Below are positions 54,920 through 64,000 of a DNA stretch of 64,000 nt, in pieces (the stretch's first letter is position 1; each line of letters opens with the position of its first letter). This stretch comes from Gemmatimonadota bacterium (GTDB lineage Bacteria; Gemmatimonadota; Gemmatimonadetes; Gemmatimonadales; GWC2-71-9): assembly GCA_040388535.1 (NCBI GenBank), contig JAZKBR010000004.1, forward strand, positions 62,001 to 126,000. Reading direction: 5' to 3'. The translations under genes and the position numbers were made by a program. The notes under the pieces were generated by a model, which saw only the letters and a list, made by a program, of their open reading frames with translations, was not told the origin of the DNA and ran no database searches.

Positions 54920-55269
54920 GAGTGCAGCTCGCGGGCGCGCTTCGCGACCCGGTTGGGGACCTCGATCTCCATCCGCAACAGCGCAGTCGAGTACACCTTT
55001 CCCTGCGCATCGGTCTTGAGCGAGAGTGTCCCGCCGCCATCGAGCGCGCCGTGCAACAGGAAATTCAGTGCGTTCAGGTTGGGGAGCTCGAACCGCTCGA
55101 CGCCACTGACCATTCCCTTGAAGTGTTTCGCCACGCGCTTCCGGGTGACCTGTTCCACCAGGATCGGGTAGAAGTCCTCGTCGAGGGCGATGAGGCCGAC
55201 GTTGGCAGTGTCGCCCTTGTCGCCGGAGCGCGCGTGCGCGAGGTATCGAAGCTGGAGCGTCGTTGCCAT
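54916..55269 (-). CDS. AtuA-associated small protein (C-terminal AtuA-like domain)
   Basis: A 117-residue protein. The opening TTLQLRYLAHARSGDKGDTA and NVGLIALDEDFYPILVEQVT match the small domain that is fused to or encoded next to AtuA (DUF1446) proteins. GVERFELPNLNALNFLLHGALDG follows. Its start overlaps the AtuA stop by one base (TGATG). Biochemical role unknown; expected to act with AtuA in acyl-CoA breakdown. Confidence 0.8.
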   Translation of the reverse strand: MATTLQLRYLAHARSGDKGDTANVGLIALDEDFYPILVEQVTRKRVAKHFKGMVSGVERFELPNLNALNFLLHGALDGGGTLSLKTDAQGKVYSTALLRMEIEVPNRVAKRARELHS

Positions 55270-56645
55270 CAGACCATCTCCACATGGATGAAGGGTTCGA
55301 TCTTCTCGCGAGCCACCAGCGCCGGCCAGTACGCGACGATTTCCTCGACCGCCGGGCGGCCACCGGCAAAGCCAGTGACACTCGGCGGGCCCGTCAATAC
55401 CAGCGGCGCGATTTCGCGCGTGAACCGCTCGACGGCTGCCCGATCCGTGCCGCGCACGCCAACTCGCAGCATCACTTCGGCGAGGTCAGGCGATGGCTTG
55501 CCCGAGAGCCGGCCGTGCGTGGAATCGACTCCCACATATTCGGTGAGAATCTGTTCGAAAGAGAGCCCTAGCGCAGTCAGTCGCTTGCGAAGAATCCGAT
55601 CGGCGGCCTTGGCCTTGTCGAAGGCGTCGGGCCAGGAGTAGACCAGCGATCCGATCGCCTTGTAGCCGTAGAAGTAGGCTACCGAGACCTTCAGCATCGG
55701 TGTCCGCGGACTCCCGGTGATTCCCGACACCTTCACCCGGTCCTTCCCTCCCTGCTTCAGCCGGATCGACGTGAAGTCGACGATGCCGTCCGGCGTGATG
55801 TAATTGGCCGGGTCGCCCATTTCGTACACCAGCTGCTCGGAAACGGACGCGACGTTCACGACCCCGCCTGTTCCCGGGTGCTTGGTGACGGTGAAATTGC
55901 CATCGGGTTCGGCCTCGACCAGCGGGAAGCCGACATCTTCGAGCCGCTTCACCTTGCGCCAGTCGCGGAGCAGGTTTCCGCCGGAGCTCTGCGCCCCGCA
56001 CTCGAGGATATGCCCCGCGATGGTGCCGGCGGCGATCCGATCCCAGTCGTCGGGCGACCAGCCGAACTCGTGGACCAGCGGACCGAGCGTGAGACCAGTG
56101 TCGGTCACGCGACCGGTGATCACGATATTCGCGCCGCGATCGAGTGCCTCCACGACGGGCATCATCCCGAGGTAAGCGTTCGCAGAACGGACCTGCCCCC
56201 GGACGTCACTCAGGGGCCGACCAGTATCCATATTCGCGAAAGTCTCACCTTCGGCCGTCAGGGTGTCGAGCCGATCGAGCAGATCGTCGCCGGTGACCAG
56301 GGCGATCCGGATCTTGTCACCCACGCCGAGCCGGTTGGCCGCGGCGCGCACCGCTTCGGCACAGCCGCGAGGGTTGACTCCACCGGCATTCGAGATCACC
56401 CGGATGCCTCGCGCAGCGACGTCCGGGAGAATGCGCTCCATCTGGGTCACAAAGTCGCGTGCGTAACCAGCATTCGGATCGCGCGAGCGCTGCTTCTGCA
56501 GAATCGACATCGTGACTTCGGCGAGATAGTCGAGCACGAGATAATCGATCTCGCCGCCCTGCACCTGCCGAACGGGGGCTTCAAGCCAGTCGCCCCAGAA
56601 GCCCTGCCCTGCTGCAATCACCACGCGCTCTTTGCGCTTGCTCAT
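55269..56645 (-). CDS. Acyclic terpene utilisation AtuA family protein (DUF1446)
   Basis: A 458-residue protein. [84 protein letters not shown] and [13 protein letters not shown] are AtuA hallmarks. In Pseudomonas, atuA belongs to the citronellol/geranyl-CoA pathway with a carboxylase (AtuC/F) and hydratase (AtuE), matched here by the neighbouring genes. The enzymatic reaction is not established. The ATG overlaps the subtilase stop. Confidence 0.85.
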   Translation of the reverse strand: MSKRKERVVIAAGQGFWGDWLEAPVRQVQGGEIDYLVLDYLAEVTMSILQKQRSRDPNAGYARDFVTQMERILPDVAARGIRVISNAGGVNPRGCAEAVRAAANRLGVGDKIRIALVTGDDLLDRLDTLTAEGETFANMDTGRPLSDVRGQVRSANAYLGMMPVVEALDRGANIVITGRVTDTGLTLGPLVHEFGWSPDDWDRIAAGTIAGHILECGAQSSGGNLLRDWRKVKRLEDVGFPLVEAEPDGNFTVTKHPGTGGVVNVASVSEQLVYEMGDPANYITPDGIVDFTSIRLKQGGKDRVKVSGITGSPRTPMLKVSVAYFYGYKAIGSLVYSWPDAFDKAKAADRILRKRLTALGLSFEQILTEYVGVDSTHGRLSGKPSPDLAEVMLRVGVRGTDRAAVERFTREIAPLVLTGPPSVTGFAGGRPAVEEIVAYWPALVAREKIEPFIHVEMV

Positions 56646-59491
56646 TTCGGGGAACCTCCATGCAACGCGATCTCGCGCGTCCAGATAGTGTCTTCGCCTT
56701 CCTGCGCGAGCACGAGGATGACCGGTGCGAACCCGGCCGGCATTTCCAGCGGCAGGGGTCCGGTGTGGAAACGTTGTTCAAGCAGTCGTCCCGCAGCGAG
56801 TGACTGGGCCGGGCGACCACCTTCATCGAGACCGATGACCTGCTCGGCGTAGAACCGGACCTTGAGGTCGAGTTGCCACGGGGAGGAATCTGCCACCGCA
56901 AAGGCAGGCGCCAGCAGAAGCACGAGGGTATCTCCCGCGAGACGGCTCGGGAGTTCCGGAGCGGCGCGGGCAAAGGCATAGTTGATCGGCGCCGACGCGA
57001 GCTTGCGGCCATTCCGATCCTGGAAGGTGAGCCCGAAGTCCGTGAAGCGGTCCCATTCCGCGCGTGGCATCTGCGCATCCACCTGCACGCGAGTCGCCCA
57101 GCGTGGAACGACCACGGCGACACGGACTGGCGCCGTCGAGGTTCGCCGCACCGCGATCGGTTGCTCGGCGCCAACGAGTCCCGCGCGCAACTTCAACGTC
57201 ACCGTCGATCCGATCAGGCTTCGGGCCGCCACCCGCAACGAGTCGCCGGAACGTGTCGCTTCGAGCCGAACCGGGGCCCGTCGCACCGTGACAGTGGCGG
57301 CCGACGGCGCCAGCCTGCCCGAGGTAACCGCGACTTCATAGAGTCCGGCCTCCATATCACTGGCGCTGAGATCGAACAGGGCGGCACCATCGCCCGACCC
57401 TGCAGGGATTGATGCACCATCGCGAAACGGCATACCGCCGGGTTCGTGAAGTGCGGCGGTGACCTGCGCATCGCCCTGCAGCGTCTCGACCTCGATCTGC
57501 ATCCCGCGTCCGGTGTCGGCTGGAATCAGCACGCGTGCAACGCCACCCGCCGCCACCCGGACCGGCTGTGAAACGACGCGGGCGATTGCGGGGAGCGGGA
57601 CCCGCAGCACCACCGGAACCCGGCTGAGCACGCCGTAGGAGCTACCGCGAACTCCGATCTCCACGACCGCGACCTGGACACCAGGCTTCGCTGCGCCGGC
57701 ATCGACGCGGACCGTGAACTCTCCGCGGCCGTTCTGCAGATCCAGTGTCGGTGGAACATTTACCCAGGGTGCTGAAGGTGTGAGCTGCAGCAGGAGAGGT
57801 CCGGATCCGTCATGTCGCCGAACGATGACGCGAGCCGTAAGTTCGTGTCCAGCGGCCTCCGCAGCCGTGCCCGCCGTGAGCCACACGGCACCGCGAGCAT
57901 GCAGCGCGCCCACTTCGATGGCGAGCTGGGGCAATTCCCGCGATTGAACCAGCCACTCCCACGCGCGGGTCAGGTCCGGCGTTCCGGCACCGGCATCCGC
58001 CACCGTGGCGGCGGGCGGCAACTTGGCGCTGTTGCGGAGCGCCTGCGCAATCGTGGTCGCATTGATCGGACGACGCCCCGCAGGGAGCGAGGAGAGGAGT
58101 CGCGCAGCGAGCCCCGATGCGTACGGTGTCGCCATGCTGGTACCGCTTTCCTGCTCACCACCGATCGCGAAGTTCGGCACGGAGGAATACGCGATGCCTG
58201 GCACAACAAGATCCGGCGCGGCAATCTCGCCACCACGGCTCGAGAAGTCAGCGACCGGATCGCTCCCGGGCTCGCGCGGCTCGAACCCCTCGAAATTGCC
58301 AGGGTCAGTTGCGCCGATCGCGAGCACCCGGGAGGCACTGCCGGGAAAGCCCACCGTGCTCAGCCCGGGGCCATCGTTGCCGGCCGCGACCATCATCACG
58401 ACGTCAGGGTTCGCTGCCAGGATCGAGTCGAATTGCGCATCAATCGCGGCGCGACCTTCTACCTCGTTGCCCACGCCGAACGACAGATTGACGACGAGCG
58501 GGAGACTCCGCTCCCTGGCAAAGGCGATGGCATAGCTCAGGGCGCGACGCATCGAACCAGAGACCGTGACGGCGCCTTGCGCGTCGTTGGCGATCTTGAG
58601 GCCGAGGAGCCGGGCACCAGGTGCGACGCCATCGAAACCCTTGATGCCGTAGAGGTCATGTGCCGCGGCAATTCCGGCGACATGGCTGCCATGGCTGCTG
58701 GTGTCGAAGAAGAGGTCGAGGCCGGGCACACCCGCGGAGTCGCCGAGATTGGCGACCGCCGAAACTGGCGGTGCCAGGTTGGTCGAGGTCCAGCCGAACG
58801 CTTCGCGAGCGACGCCGAAATCCCGCACGGGCCGGTCGTCGGCGAATGAGCCGTTGCCGTTCGCATCAGCGAATACCAGCCAGCCCGAACCGCCGTGCAC
58901 GACGACGAGCGGCAGCGAGTCGCCGACGGTGCCGTTGCCGTTGATGTCTGCCGCTGGCGCTTCGCCCAGGCGAAGCTCATCGAGAATGCCGCCCCAGACG
59001 GTGCCGCCGTCGGCCATCGCAGCGACGCGCCCGGCCCCGAGCAACGGGTGCCCGTTGATTATCAGCGTGTCACCGTGCCGAGCGAGCGCCTGCAATGGGA
59101 TCCGCCCTTCGCCGGAGAAGTCACGCAGGTCGAGAATCTTGGGCTGGCCATTCGAAGTGAGCTGCAAACCCGGAATCGATGGATCTATGCCGCTGTCCAG
59201 AATGGCGATCAGAATGCCGCGGCCGTCAAAGTCTGGATGCGCCGTTGCGAAGCGCGGGATGCCACTCGCTTTCAGTGGCATCATCCCGATCGATGCGGCC
59301 ATCTCGGGTGACGTGCTACGTTGAGGTCGCTCCACCGGTGCCACCGTAGTGGCAGGCCCGCTCGGCCGCGGCACTGGTGCAGACGGTGGTTGCGGGACCT
59401 GAGTGACGGGCGGGACCGGCGCGACGGATACCCGGGCCGCCGGCGAGCACGCCGCGACGAGCAGAAGGAGCGCCCTGCAGTGCCGGAGCAT
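56642..59491 (-). CDS. Subtilisin-like (S8) peptidase lipoprotein, TPP-II-like
   Basis: A 949-residue protein with lipobox LLLVAAC (Cys15) and Pro-rich linker (18-60). The catalytic triad is Asp99 ([10 protein letters not shown]), His267 ([11 protein letters not shown]) and Ser452 ([12 protein letters not shown]), with oxyanion Asn372 (VAAGNDGPG). A long insert between Asp and His (100-260) contains DxDGN-like loops ([24 protein letters not shown]) that may bind calcium. The 480-residue beta-rich C-terminal part resembles tripeptidyl-peptidase II-type extensions. Exported and lipid-anchored, yet joined to AtuA by a 4-base overlap and to the carboxylase gene by 2 bases. Confidence 0.88.
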   Translation of the reverse strand: MLRHCRALLLLVAACSPAARVSVAPVPPVTQVPQPPSAPVPRPSGPATTVAPVERPQRSTSPEMAASIGMMPLKASGIPRFATAHPDFDGRGILIAILDSGIDPSIPGLQLTSNGQPKILDLRDFSGEGRIPLQALARHGDTLIINGHPLLGAGRVAAMADGGTVWGGILDELRLGEAPAADINGNGTVGDSLPLVVVHGGSGWLVFADANGNGSFADDRPVRDFGVAREAFGWTSTNLAPPVSAVANLGDSAGVPGLDLFFDTSSHGSHVAGIAAAHDLYGIKGFDGVAPGARLLGLKIANDAQGAVTVSGSMRRALSYAIAFARERSLPLVVNLSFGVGNEVEGRAAIDAQFDSILAANPDVVMMVAAGNDGPGLSTVGFPGSASRVLAIGATDPGNFEGFEPREPGSDPVADFSSRGGEIAAPDLVVPGIAYSSVPNFAIGGEQESGTSMATPYASGLAARLLSSLPAGRRPINATTIAQALRNSAKLPPAATVADAGAGTPDLTRAWEWLVQSRELPQLAIEVGALHARGAVWLTAGTAAEAAGHELTARVIVRRHDGSGPLLLQLTPSAPWVNVPPTLDLQNGRGEFTVRVDAGAAKPGVQVAVVEIGVRGSSYGVLSRVPVVLRVPLPAIARVVSQPVRVAAGGVARVLIPADTGRGMQIEVETLQGDAQVTAALHEPGGMPFRDGASIPAGSGDGAALFDLSASDMEAGLYEVAVTSGRLAPSAATVTVRRAPVRLEATRSGDSLRVAARSLIGSTVTLKLRAGLVGAEQPIAVRRTSTAPVRVAVVVPRWATRVQVDAQMPRAEWDRFTDFGLTFQDRNGRKLASAPINYAFARAAPELPSRLAGDTLVLLLAPAFAVADSSPWQLDLKVRFYAEQVIGLDEGGRPAQSLAAGRLLEQRFHTGPLPLEMPAGFAPVILVLAQEGEDTIWTREIALHGGSPK

Positions 59492-59493
59492 GC

Positions 59494-61131
59494 TTAGCCG
59501 CGCAGACCATCGAGCACGAATGGCCCGAGGTGCGGTCCCGCGTTGTGCGATGTCACGCGAAGGAGGAAGGCCAGCATGTCGCGGGTCTCCTCCGGGGTGA
59601 TGATCGCGTCCACGAAGCCCCGCGCCGCGGCGTATCGCGCATCGAGCTGCGCTTCGTAGTCGCCACGCATGGCATCAACTGATGTCTGGGTTCCTGCGTC
59701 GAGTGGCTGCTTCGCCTGTTGCGCCTTCTGGATCGTCGGACCGTGAACGGCCATGACCGCGGCCTCACCCTCCATCACGGCCATCCGTCCCGTGGGCCAC
59801 GAGACGATGAAGTCAGGGTCGAAGCCCTGCCCCGCCATGGCGTAGTAGCCTGCGCCCGACGCGTGGTTCACCGTCAACACCAGTTTCGGCACGACGGTGG
59901 TCGCCATGGCCTCCACGAAGTGTGCCCCGGCGCGGATGATCCCTTCCTGTTCTGCCTCCGGGCCCACCATGAACCCACTGACATCCTGGATGAAGAGGAT
60001 CGGCAGCCGCTCGCGATTCGCCGTCTCGATGAAATAGGCGACCTTCTCGGCGCTCTCGGCGTAGACGATTCCGCCGAAGCGCGGCCGCTCGCCTTCCTTC
60101 GCCTTGATGATGCCGCGCTGATTGGCGATCAAGGCGACCGGATGCCCTTCGATCCGGGCGTGGCCGCAGAGCATTTCCCGGGCGACATCAGGCTGGAATT
60201 CATCGAGCCTGCCATCGTCGAGGACAGCATCCAGCACGTGCCGCATGTCGTAGGAGAGACGGTGGTCGTGCGGAAGCACGTCATAGAGAGTGCTGGGTGC
60301 CGTCTTCGAATCGCGGGCGGCAGTCACGGCATGCTGCAATCCTGGCAGCACCGGCAACCGGCCGACATACTCGCGGATCTGTGCGACGCAATCAGCATCG
60401 GTCGGGGCGCGATAATGGGCGACGTTGCTCACCTGCGTATGCATCTTCGCGCCGCCGAGCGACTCGGAGTCGACGGTCTGACCGGTCGCGCCCTTGACGA
60501 GGTTAGGGCCACCGAGTCCCATGAACGAAGTCCCCTCGACCATGAAGATCACGTCGGAGAGCGCGGGCAGGTAGGCGCCGCCAGCGATGCAACTTCCCAT
60601 CACCGCGCTGATCTGCGGCACGTGCAGGTAACGACGCATCAGCGAGTTGTAGTAGAAGATGCGCGCGGCCCCATACTGGCCGGGGAAGACGCCACCCTGA
60701 TAGGGCAGGTTGACGCCGGCCGAATCCACCAGGTAGATGATGGGAATCCGCTGGCGCATGGCAACTTCCTGGGCGCGCAGAATCTTGGTGATCGTCTCGG
60801 GCCACCACGAGCCGGCCTTGACCGTGGCATCGTTGGCAACAACGACAACATCCCGGCCCGCGACGACGCCGACGCCGGTGATGACGCCCGCTGCGGGTGC
60901 TTCCCCGTCATAACGATCGTAGGCGACGAGCAAACCCAGCTCGCACCAGGGCGCGCCAGGATCAAGGAGCGACGTCACCCGTTCGCGCGGTGACAGCTGC
61001 CCCTTCGCATGCATCTTCTCGACTCGCTTGACCCCGCCCCCTTCCCGCAGACTGGCAGCGAGGGCGAGGTATTCATCCGTCAATGCACGCAGACGCGGAA
61101 CGCGCGGTGCATCGGTCTTCGGTTTCGTCAT
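59494..61131 (-). CDS. Acyl-CoA carboxylase carboxyltransferase (beta) subunit
   Basis: A 545-residue biotin-dependent carboxyltransferase of the methylcrotonyl/geranyl/propionyl-CoA carboxylase class. MHAKGQLSPRERVTSLLDPG, YLVDSAGVNLPYQGGVFPGQ, MGSCIAGGAYLPALSDVIFM and VLTVNHASGAGYYAMAGQGF form the two crotonase-like active-site halves. The LPYQ and FPGQYGAARIFYYN segment is closer to methylcrotonyl/geranyl-CoA types than to PccB, though sequence reading cannot settle the substrate. The biotinylated alpha subunit is not in the window. Confidence 0.9.
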   Translation of the reverse strand: MTKPKTDAPRVPRLRALTDEYLALAASLREGGGVKRVEKMHAKGQLSPRERVTSLLDPGAPWCELGLLVAYDRYDGEAPAAGVITGVGVVAGRDVVVVANDATVKAGSWWPETITKILRAQEVAMRQRIPIIYLVDSAGVNLPYQGGVFPGQYGAARIFYYNSLMRRYLHVPQISAVMGSCIAGGAYLPALSDVIFMVEGTSFMGLGGPNLVKGATGQTVDSESLGGAKMHTQVSNVAHYRAPTDADCVAQIREYVGRLPVLPGLQHAVTAARDSKTAPSTLYDVLPHDHRLSYDMRHVLDAVLDDGRLDEFQPDVAREMLCGHARIEGHPVALIANQRGIIKAKEGERPRFGGIVYAESAEKVAYFIETANRERLPILFIQDVSGFMVGPEAEQEGIIRAGAHFVEAMATTVVPKLVLTVNHASGAGYYAMAGQGFDPDFIVSWPTGRMAVMEGEAAVMAVHGPTIQKAQQAKQPLDAGTQTSVDAMRGDYEAQLDARYAAARGFVDAIITPEETRDMLAFLLRVTSHNAGPHLGPFVLDGLRG

Positions 61132-61138
61132 CGGCAGA

Positions 61139-61573
61139 TCAGGGGCGGACGTTGATGCGCGCCCACTCCTGGATATAGGTCACCAGATCGCCGGTTGGTG
61201 TCCCCGGGCCGAAGAGCCGGCCAATTCCCTGTGAATGCAATTCGTCCATGTCTTCCTGCGGGATGATCCCGCCGCCGGTGACGAGGACGTCGGAACGACC
61301 CATCTCCTCGAGCAGCTTGCGGACTCGCGGGAAGAGCGTCATGTGGGCCCCGGAAAGGATCGACAGGCCCACAACGTCCGCATCCTCCTGCACCGCCGCC
61401 GTCGCGATCATTTCCGGCGTCTGATGCAAGCCGGTATAGATGACCTCCATCCCGGCGTCACGCAGCGCCGCCGCCACCACTTTTGCCCCACGATCGTGGC
61501 CATCGAGCCCTGGTTTCGCCACGAGCACGCGAATGGGGCGAGCGAGCGGCGGCGCATCGGCAACTGCCATCAT
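61139..61573 (-). CDS. Cobalamin-binding small subunit of an acyl-CoA mutase
   Basis: A 144-residue protein. The B12 motif [20 protein letters not shown] holds the cobalt-ligand His, followed by [10 protein letters not shown] and [17 protein letters not shown] (SxL and GG loops). It corresponds to the C-terminal domain of methylmalonyl-CoA mutase, here encoded separately as in archaeal and isobutyryl-type mutases. ATG 61573 (or 61570). It lies 10 bases after the baeRF gene and 7 bases before the carboxylase gene. Confidence 0.92.
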   Translation of the reverse strand: MMAVADAPPLARPIRVLVAKPGLDGHDRGAKVVAAALRDAGMEVIYTGLHQTPEMIATAAVQEDADVVGLSILSGAHMTLFPRVRKLLEEMGRSDVLVTGGGIIPQEDMDELHSQGIGRLFGPGTPTGDLVTYIQEWARINVRP

Positions 61574-61583
61574 GAGCGAAACC

Positions 61584-62741
61584 TCACTTGAAGCGGAGCA
61601 GGCCGGCGAGGCCATCAACGGCCTCGGCAGCCTGAGTGTCATAGACGACATCCAGGGCGACGCGTTGACGCAGCGCTTCCTCGATAGCATCGTCGATCAC
61701 GTCGACCGAGGGCACCACCTCGCCGTCCTCGCGCAGATCGCGCGCGAGCGTCGAGAGCCGCCCGGTCGCGAGGGAGCGGAAGCCGCTGACGGCCGCATCG
61801 CCACGCACCAGTAGAAGCCGGACCTGACCCTGCGAGAGCGCCTTGAGCGTCTCGCGGACACCGTTGACTGCCCACCCGGTGCCGAGCCCCTCGGCGAGTT
61901 CCTCGACGTGGCGCGCTTCCGAAATCCGCACGTGGTGTTCGCGCACATCCATCGTCAGGTGATGCACCGCGTCCGGGGTAGCATCCTTTGGCGAAAGCCG
62001 CGCGAGCCCGATGAGACGGTCGGCCACATAGTTGTGGAGATACGGCTCCAGCGCGCTGGCATCGTTCCCCGCCCCCGCGATCACGACCTGGTGCCCCGGC
62101 GAGGCGCGATCGAGTTCGAAGAGTGCGCGCGCCACTGCCTCCAGGTGCTGCTTCTTCTCGTTCTGGATCCGGTTGTGGAAGGCGTGTTCGCCGGTCGCGT
62201 TGCTGCGGGCGCCGGCGGCATGGAATCGGCCACCGCGAGTGACTTCGGTCGTGACCTTGCGGACCACCTTGGCGGCGTACGCGGTGACTTCCCAGATCAG
62301 CGCGGTCGCGCGATCCAGTGTCACCGTGAAAAGGCGACCAAACTCCTCCTCGCTCGAGGCGAGTTCGCGCACGAACGGCGTCCGATCCACAGCAAGACGA
62401 GAGCGGTGCACGCGTGGCAGCGGCCGCACCTCGAACAGCTTCGCTCCCGATGAGAGGAAGATCGCCACGCCCTGCGTCTCGGGGAGCCGGTCGGCGTCGC
62501 GCAGGTATTCGAGCATCAGTGCGAGGTCCGCGCGGATCGCTTCCTGCTGCGGCTTCGACCATCCCATCGAGGGCAGCGCGTATTCGAGTTCCTTGATCCG
62601 GTTCTTGACCTTGACGAGATACTTGCGACGAGCGCGATCACGCGGCTCGATCTTGAGATAGCAGGTGATGACCGGATGGGTACCGGGCTTCATCCGCAGC
62701 AGGTCCTTCCCGGGTGCGCGCTCTCGAGTGGTGGTGGCCAT
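61584..62741 (-). CDS. Bacterial/archaeal eRF1-like protein (baeRF family)
   Basis: A 385-residue protein. The N-terminal domain has [39 protein letters not shown] and [20 protein letters not shown]. The middle domain has [35 protein letters not shown] and [19 protein letters not shown] (eRF1 domain-2-like). The C-terminal L7Ae-like part includes [17 protein letters not shown]. These families are proposed to act on ribosomes or peptidyl-tRNA, and no GGQ loop is visible. Its position between the two mutase subunits is unexplained. ATG 62741 chosen. Confidence 0.72.
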   Translation of the reverse strand: MATTTRERAPGKDLLRMKPGTHPVITCYLKIEPRDRARRKYLVKVKNRIKELEYALPSMGWSKPQQEAIRADLALMLEYLRDADRLPETQGVAIFLSSGAKLFEVRPLPRVHRSRLAVDRTPFVRELASSEEEFGRLFTVTLDRATALIWEVTAYAAKVVRKVTTEVTRGGRFHAAGARSNATGEHAFHNRIQNEKKQHLEAVARALFELDRASPGHQVVIAGAGNDASALEPYLHNYVADRLIGLARLSPKDATPDAVHHLTMDVREHHVRISEARHVEELAEGLGTGWAVNGVRETLKALSQGQVRLLLVRGDAAVSGFRSLATGRLSTLARDLREDGEVVPSVDVIDDAIEEALRQRVALDVVYDTQAAEAVDGLAGLLRFK

Positions 62742-62758
62742 GATCAATCCTCGCTCTG

Positions 62759-64000
62759 CTAGAAGAACACGGGTTCGCGGTAGGCACCCCAGACGTCCTG
62801 GAGTACGTGCCGGATCTCGTAGAGGGTACAGTAGGCACGGGCACAATCGAGCATGGCTGGAATGATGTTGACGTCGGCCCGCGCGGCAGCCTCCAGCGCG
62901 GACAGGCGGGTTGCGACGAGGGCACTATCACGACTTTCGCGCATCCGGGCCATCCGGGCGCGCTGGGAGACTTCGGCTTCGGCATCGATCTTCAGGATCT
63001 CGATCGGTGCCTCGGTCTCTTCGACAAAGGCATTGAGCCCGACCACGGTCTTCTGGCCGGTCTCGACCTCCCGCTGGAACCGCGACGCCGATTGCGCGAT
63101 TTCCCGCTGGAACCATCCCGCCTCGATCGCCGGCACGACGCCGCCCAGTGTCTCCACGTGCGCGAAGATCGCCTCGGCTTCGGCCTCGAGGCGGTCAGTC
63201 AGTGCTTCGACGAGGTATGATCCGCCGAGCGGGTCGGAGGAGTTGGGGACCCCGGTCTCGTAGGCGAGGATCTGCTGGGTGCGCAATGCCACGCGCACCG
63301 CGGTCTCGGTCGGAAGCGCGAGCGTCTCGTCGAGGGCATTGGTATGCAGTGACTGGGTGCCGCCGAGGACAGCGGCCATCGCCTGATACGCCACTCGCGC
63401 CACGTTGTTCAGCGGCTGCTGCGCCGTCAGCGAAACGCCGGCTGTCTGGCAGTGGAAGCGCATCTTCAGGGAGCGCTCGTCCTGCGCGCCGTAGCGTTCC
63501 TTGAGGTGGCGCGCCCAGATCCGCCGCGCCGCGCGCATCTTCGCAATCTCTTCGAAGAAGTCGTTGTGCACGTCCCAGAAGAAGGAGAGTCGCGGCGCGA
63601 ACTGATCAACGTCGAGCCCGCGAGCCATGCCGTGCTCGACGTACGTGAAGCCGTTGGCCAGCGTGAACGCCAGCTCCTGCGCTGCCGTGGAACCCGCTTC
63701 GCGAATGTGGTAGCCGGAGATGGAGATCGAGTTCCACTTCGGCGTGTGCGTGCTGGTCCACTCGAAGAGATCAACAATGATCTTCAGCGACGGCTCCACG
63801 GGATAGATCCAGGCGTGCTGCGCGACAAACTCCTTGAGAATGTCATTCTGAATCGTGCCCTGCAGCTTCGCGATCGGAACACCTTGTCTTTCAGCCGCGG
63901 CCACGAAGAAGCAGAAGAGAATCGCCGCCGGTCCGTTGATCGTCATCGACACCGAGACCTGATCGAGCGGAATGCCGTCGAAGAGGGTCTCCATGTCGTC
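62759..64000 (-). CDS. Acyl-CoA (methylmalonyl-CoA type) mutase large subunit, 3' part
   Basis: The visible 413 residues lack the N-terminus, which lies beyond the right edge. SVSMTINGPAAILFCFFVAA, AKLQGTIQNDILKEFVAQHA, ISISGYHIREAGSTAAQELA, GGTQSLHTNALDETLALPTE and NSSDPLGGSYLVEALTD are mutase TIM-barrel blocks. It ends at VWGAYREPVFF without a B12 domain, which is supplied by the separate 61139-61573 gene. Residues that distinguish methylmalonyl-, ethylmalonyl-, isobutyryl- or 2-hydroxyisobutyryl-CoA mutases are partly outside the window. Confidence 0.92.
   Translation of the reverse strand, partial: DDMETLFDGIPLDQVSVSMTINGPAAILFCFFVAAAERQGVPIAKLQGTIQNDILKEFVAQHAWIYPVEPSLKIIVDLFEWTSTHTPKWNSISISGYHIREAGSTAAQELAFTLANGFTYVEHGMARGLDVDQFAPRLSFFWDVHNDFFEEIAKMRAARRIWARHLKERYGAQDERSLKMRFHCQTAGVSLTAQQPLNNVARVAYQAMAAVLGGTQSLHTNALDETLALPTETAVRVALRTQQILAYETGVPNSSDPLGGSYLVEALTDRLEAEAEAIFAHVETLGGVVPAIEAGWFQREIAQSASRFQREVETGQKTVVGLNAFVEETEAPIEILKIDAEAEVSQRARMARMRESRDSALVATRLSALEAAARADVNIIPAMLDCARAYCTLYEIRHVLQDVWGAYREPVFF

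Overview
This window is a GC-rich bacterial chromosome segment with densely packed genes, most of them on the minus strand. It contains no rRNA genes, insertion sequences, integrases, phage genes or CRISPR arrays. Several features point to an aerobic, diderm, protein-degrading bacterium: a nuoABCDE start of complex I, an mdh-sdhCAB cluster with a single cytochrome b subunit, PilT, TonB-receptor-like and other outer-membrane proteins, many secreted peptidases and Ig-like (Big_1) lipoproteins. The overall style fits Gemmatimonadota. That is an inference from gene content, because no phylogenetic marker was compared.

Layout: (1) 1-3.1 kb, nuoE'-D-C-B-A on the minus strand, divergent from dcd. 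(2) 3.9-5.0 kb, a pilT-type ATPase. (3) 5.1-8.6 kb, the most unusual locus: a SLOG-like multi-TM protein divergent from a TIR-TM protein that carries two tandem extracytoplasmic repeats; this looks like a nucleotide-signalling or defence pair. (4) 8.6-14.6 kb, a PSMA-like M28 peptidase, a Big_1/propeller lipoprotein and an outer-membrane protein, then sdhB. (5) 14.7-18.2 kb, sdhA, sdhC, mdh. (6) 18.3-22.6 kb, trmL-like and two tandem M28 peptidases. (7) 22.7-24.7 kb, HU-moaD-moaE-moaA. (8) 24.8-39.2 kb, a very compact housekeeping array yicC-gmk-rpoZ-coaBC-udg-dnaB-radA-ispD-tsaC-ywlE-aroE-comF-gap-pgk-tpiA-secG-carA, joined mostly by 1-17 base overlaps. (9) 39.3-45.3 kb, a TonB-receptor-like protein, pepA, a hybrid histidine kinase and tRNA-Leu(CAA). 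(10) 45.3-46.9 kb, an ECF sigma/anti-sigma/Spy-like module. (11) 47-50.2 kb, ugpQ-like, rpmA, rplU, rng. (12) 50.7-54 kb, a Big_1-M8-type metallopeptidase and a short RecQ. (13) 54-64 kb, an acyl-CoA operon: split methylmalonyl-CoA-mutase-type enzyme, a baeRF (eRF1-like) protein, an acyl-CoA carboxylase beta subunit, a subtilase lipoprotein, AtuA plus its small partner, an enoyl-CoA hydratase and a tiny two-TM protein.

The genes fit together as central aerobic metabolism (glycolysis, TCA cycle, complexes I and II) fed by extracellular proteolysis and branched-chain/propionyl-type acyl-CoA breakdown. One putative conflict/immunity island is embedded without visible mobility genes. Start codons were often moved downstream of the longest open frame, using family alignment and stop/start overlaps (ATGA, GTGA, TTGA); these choices are inferences.
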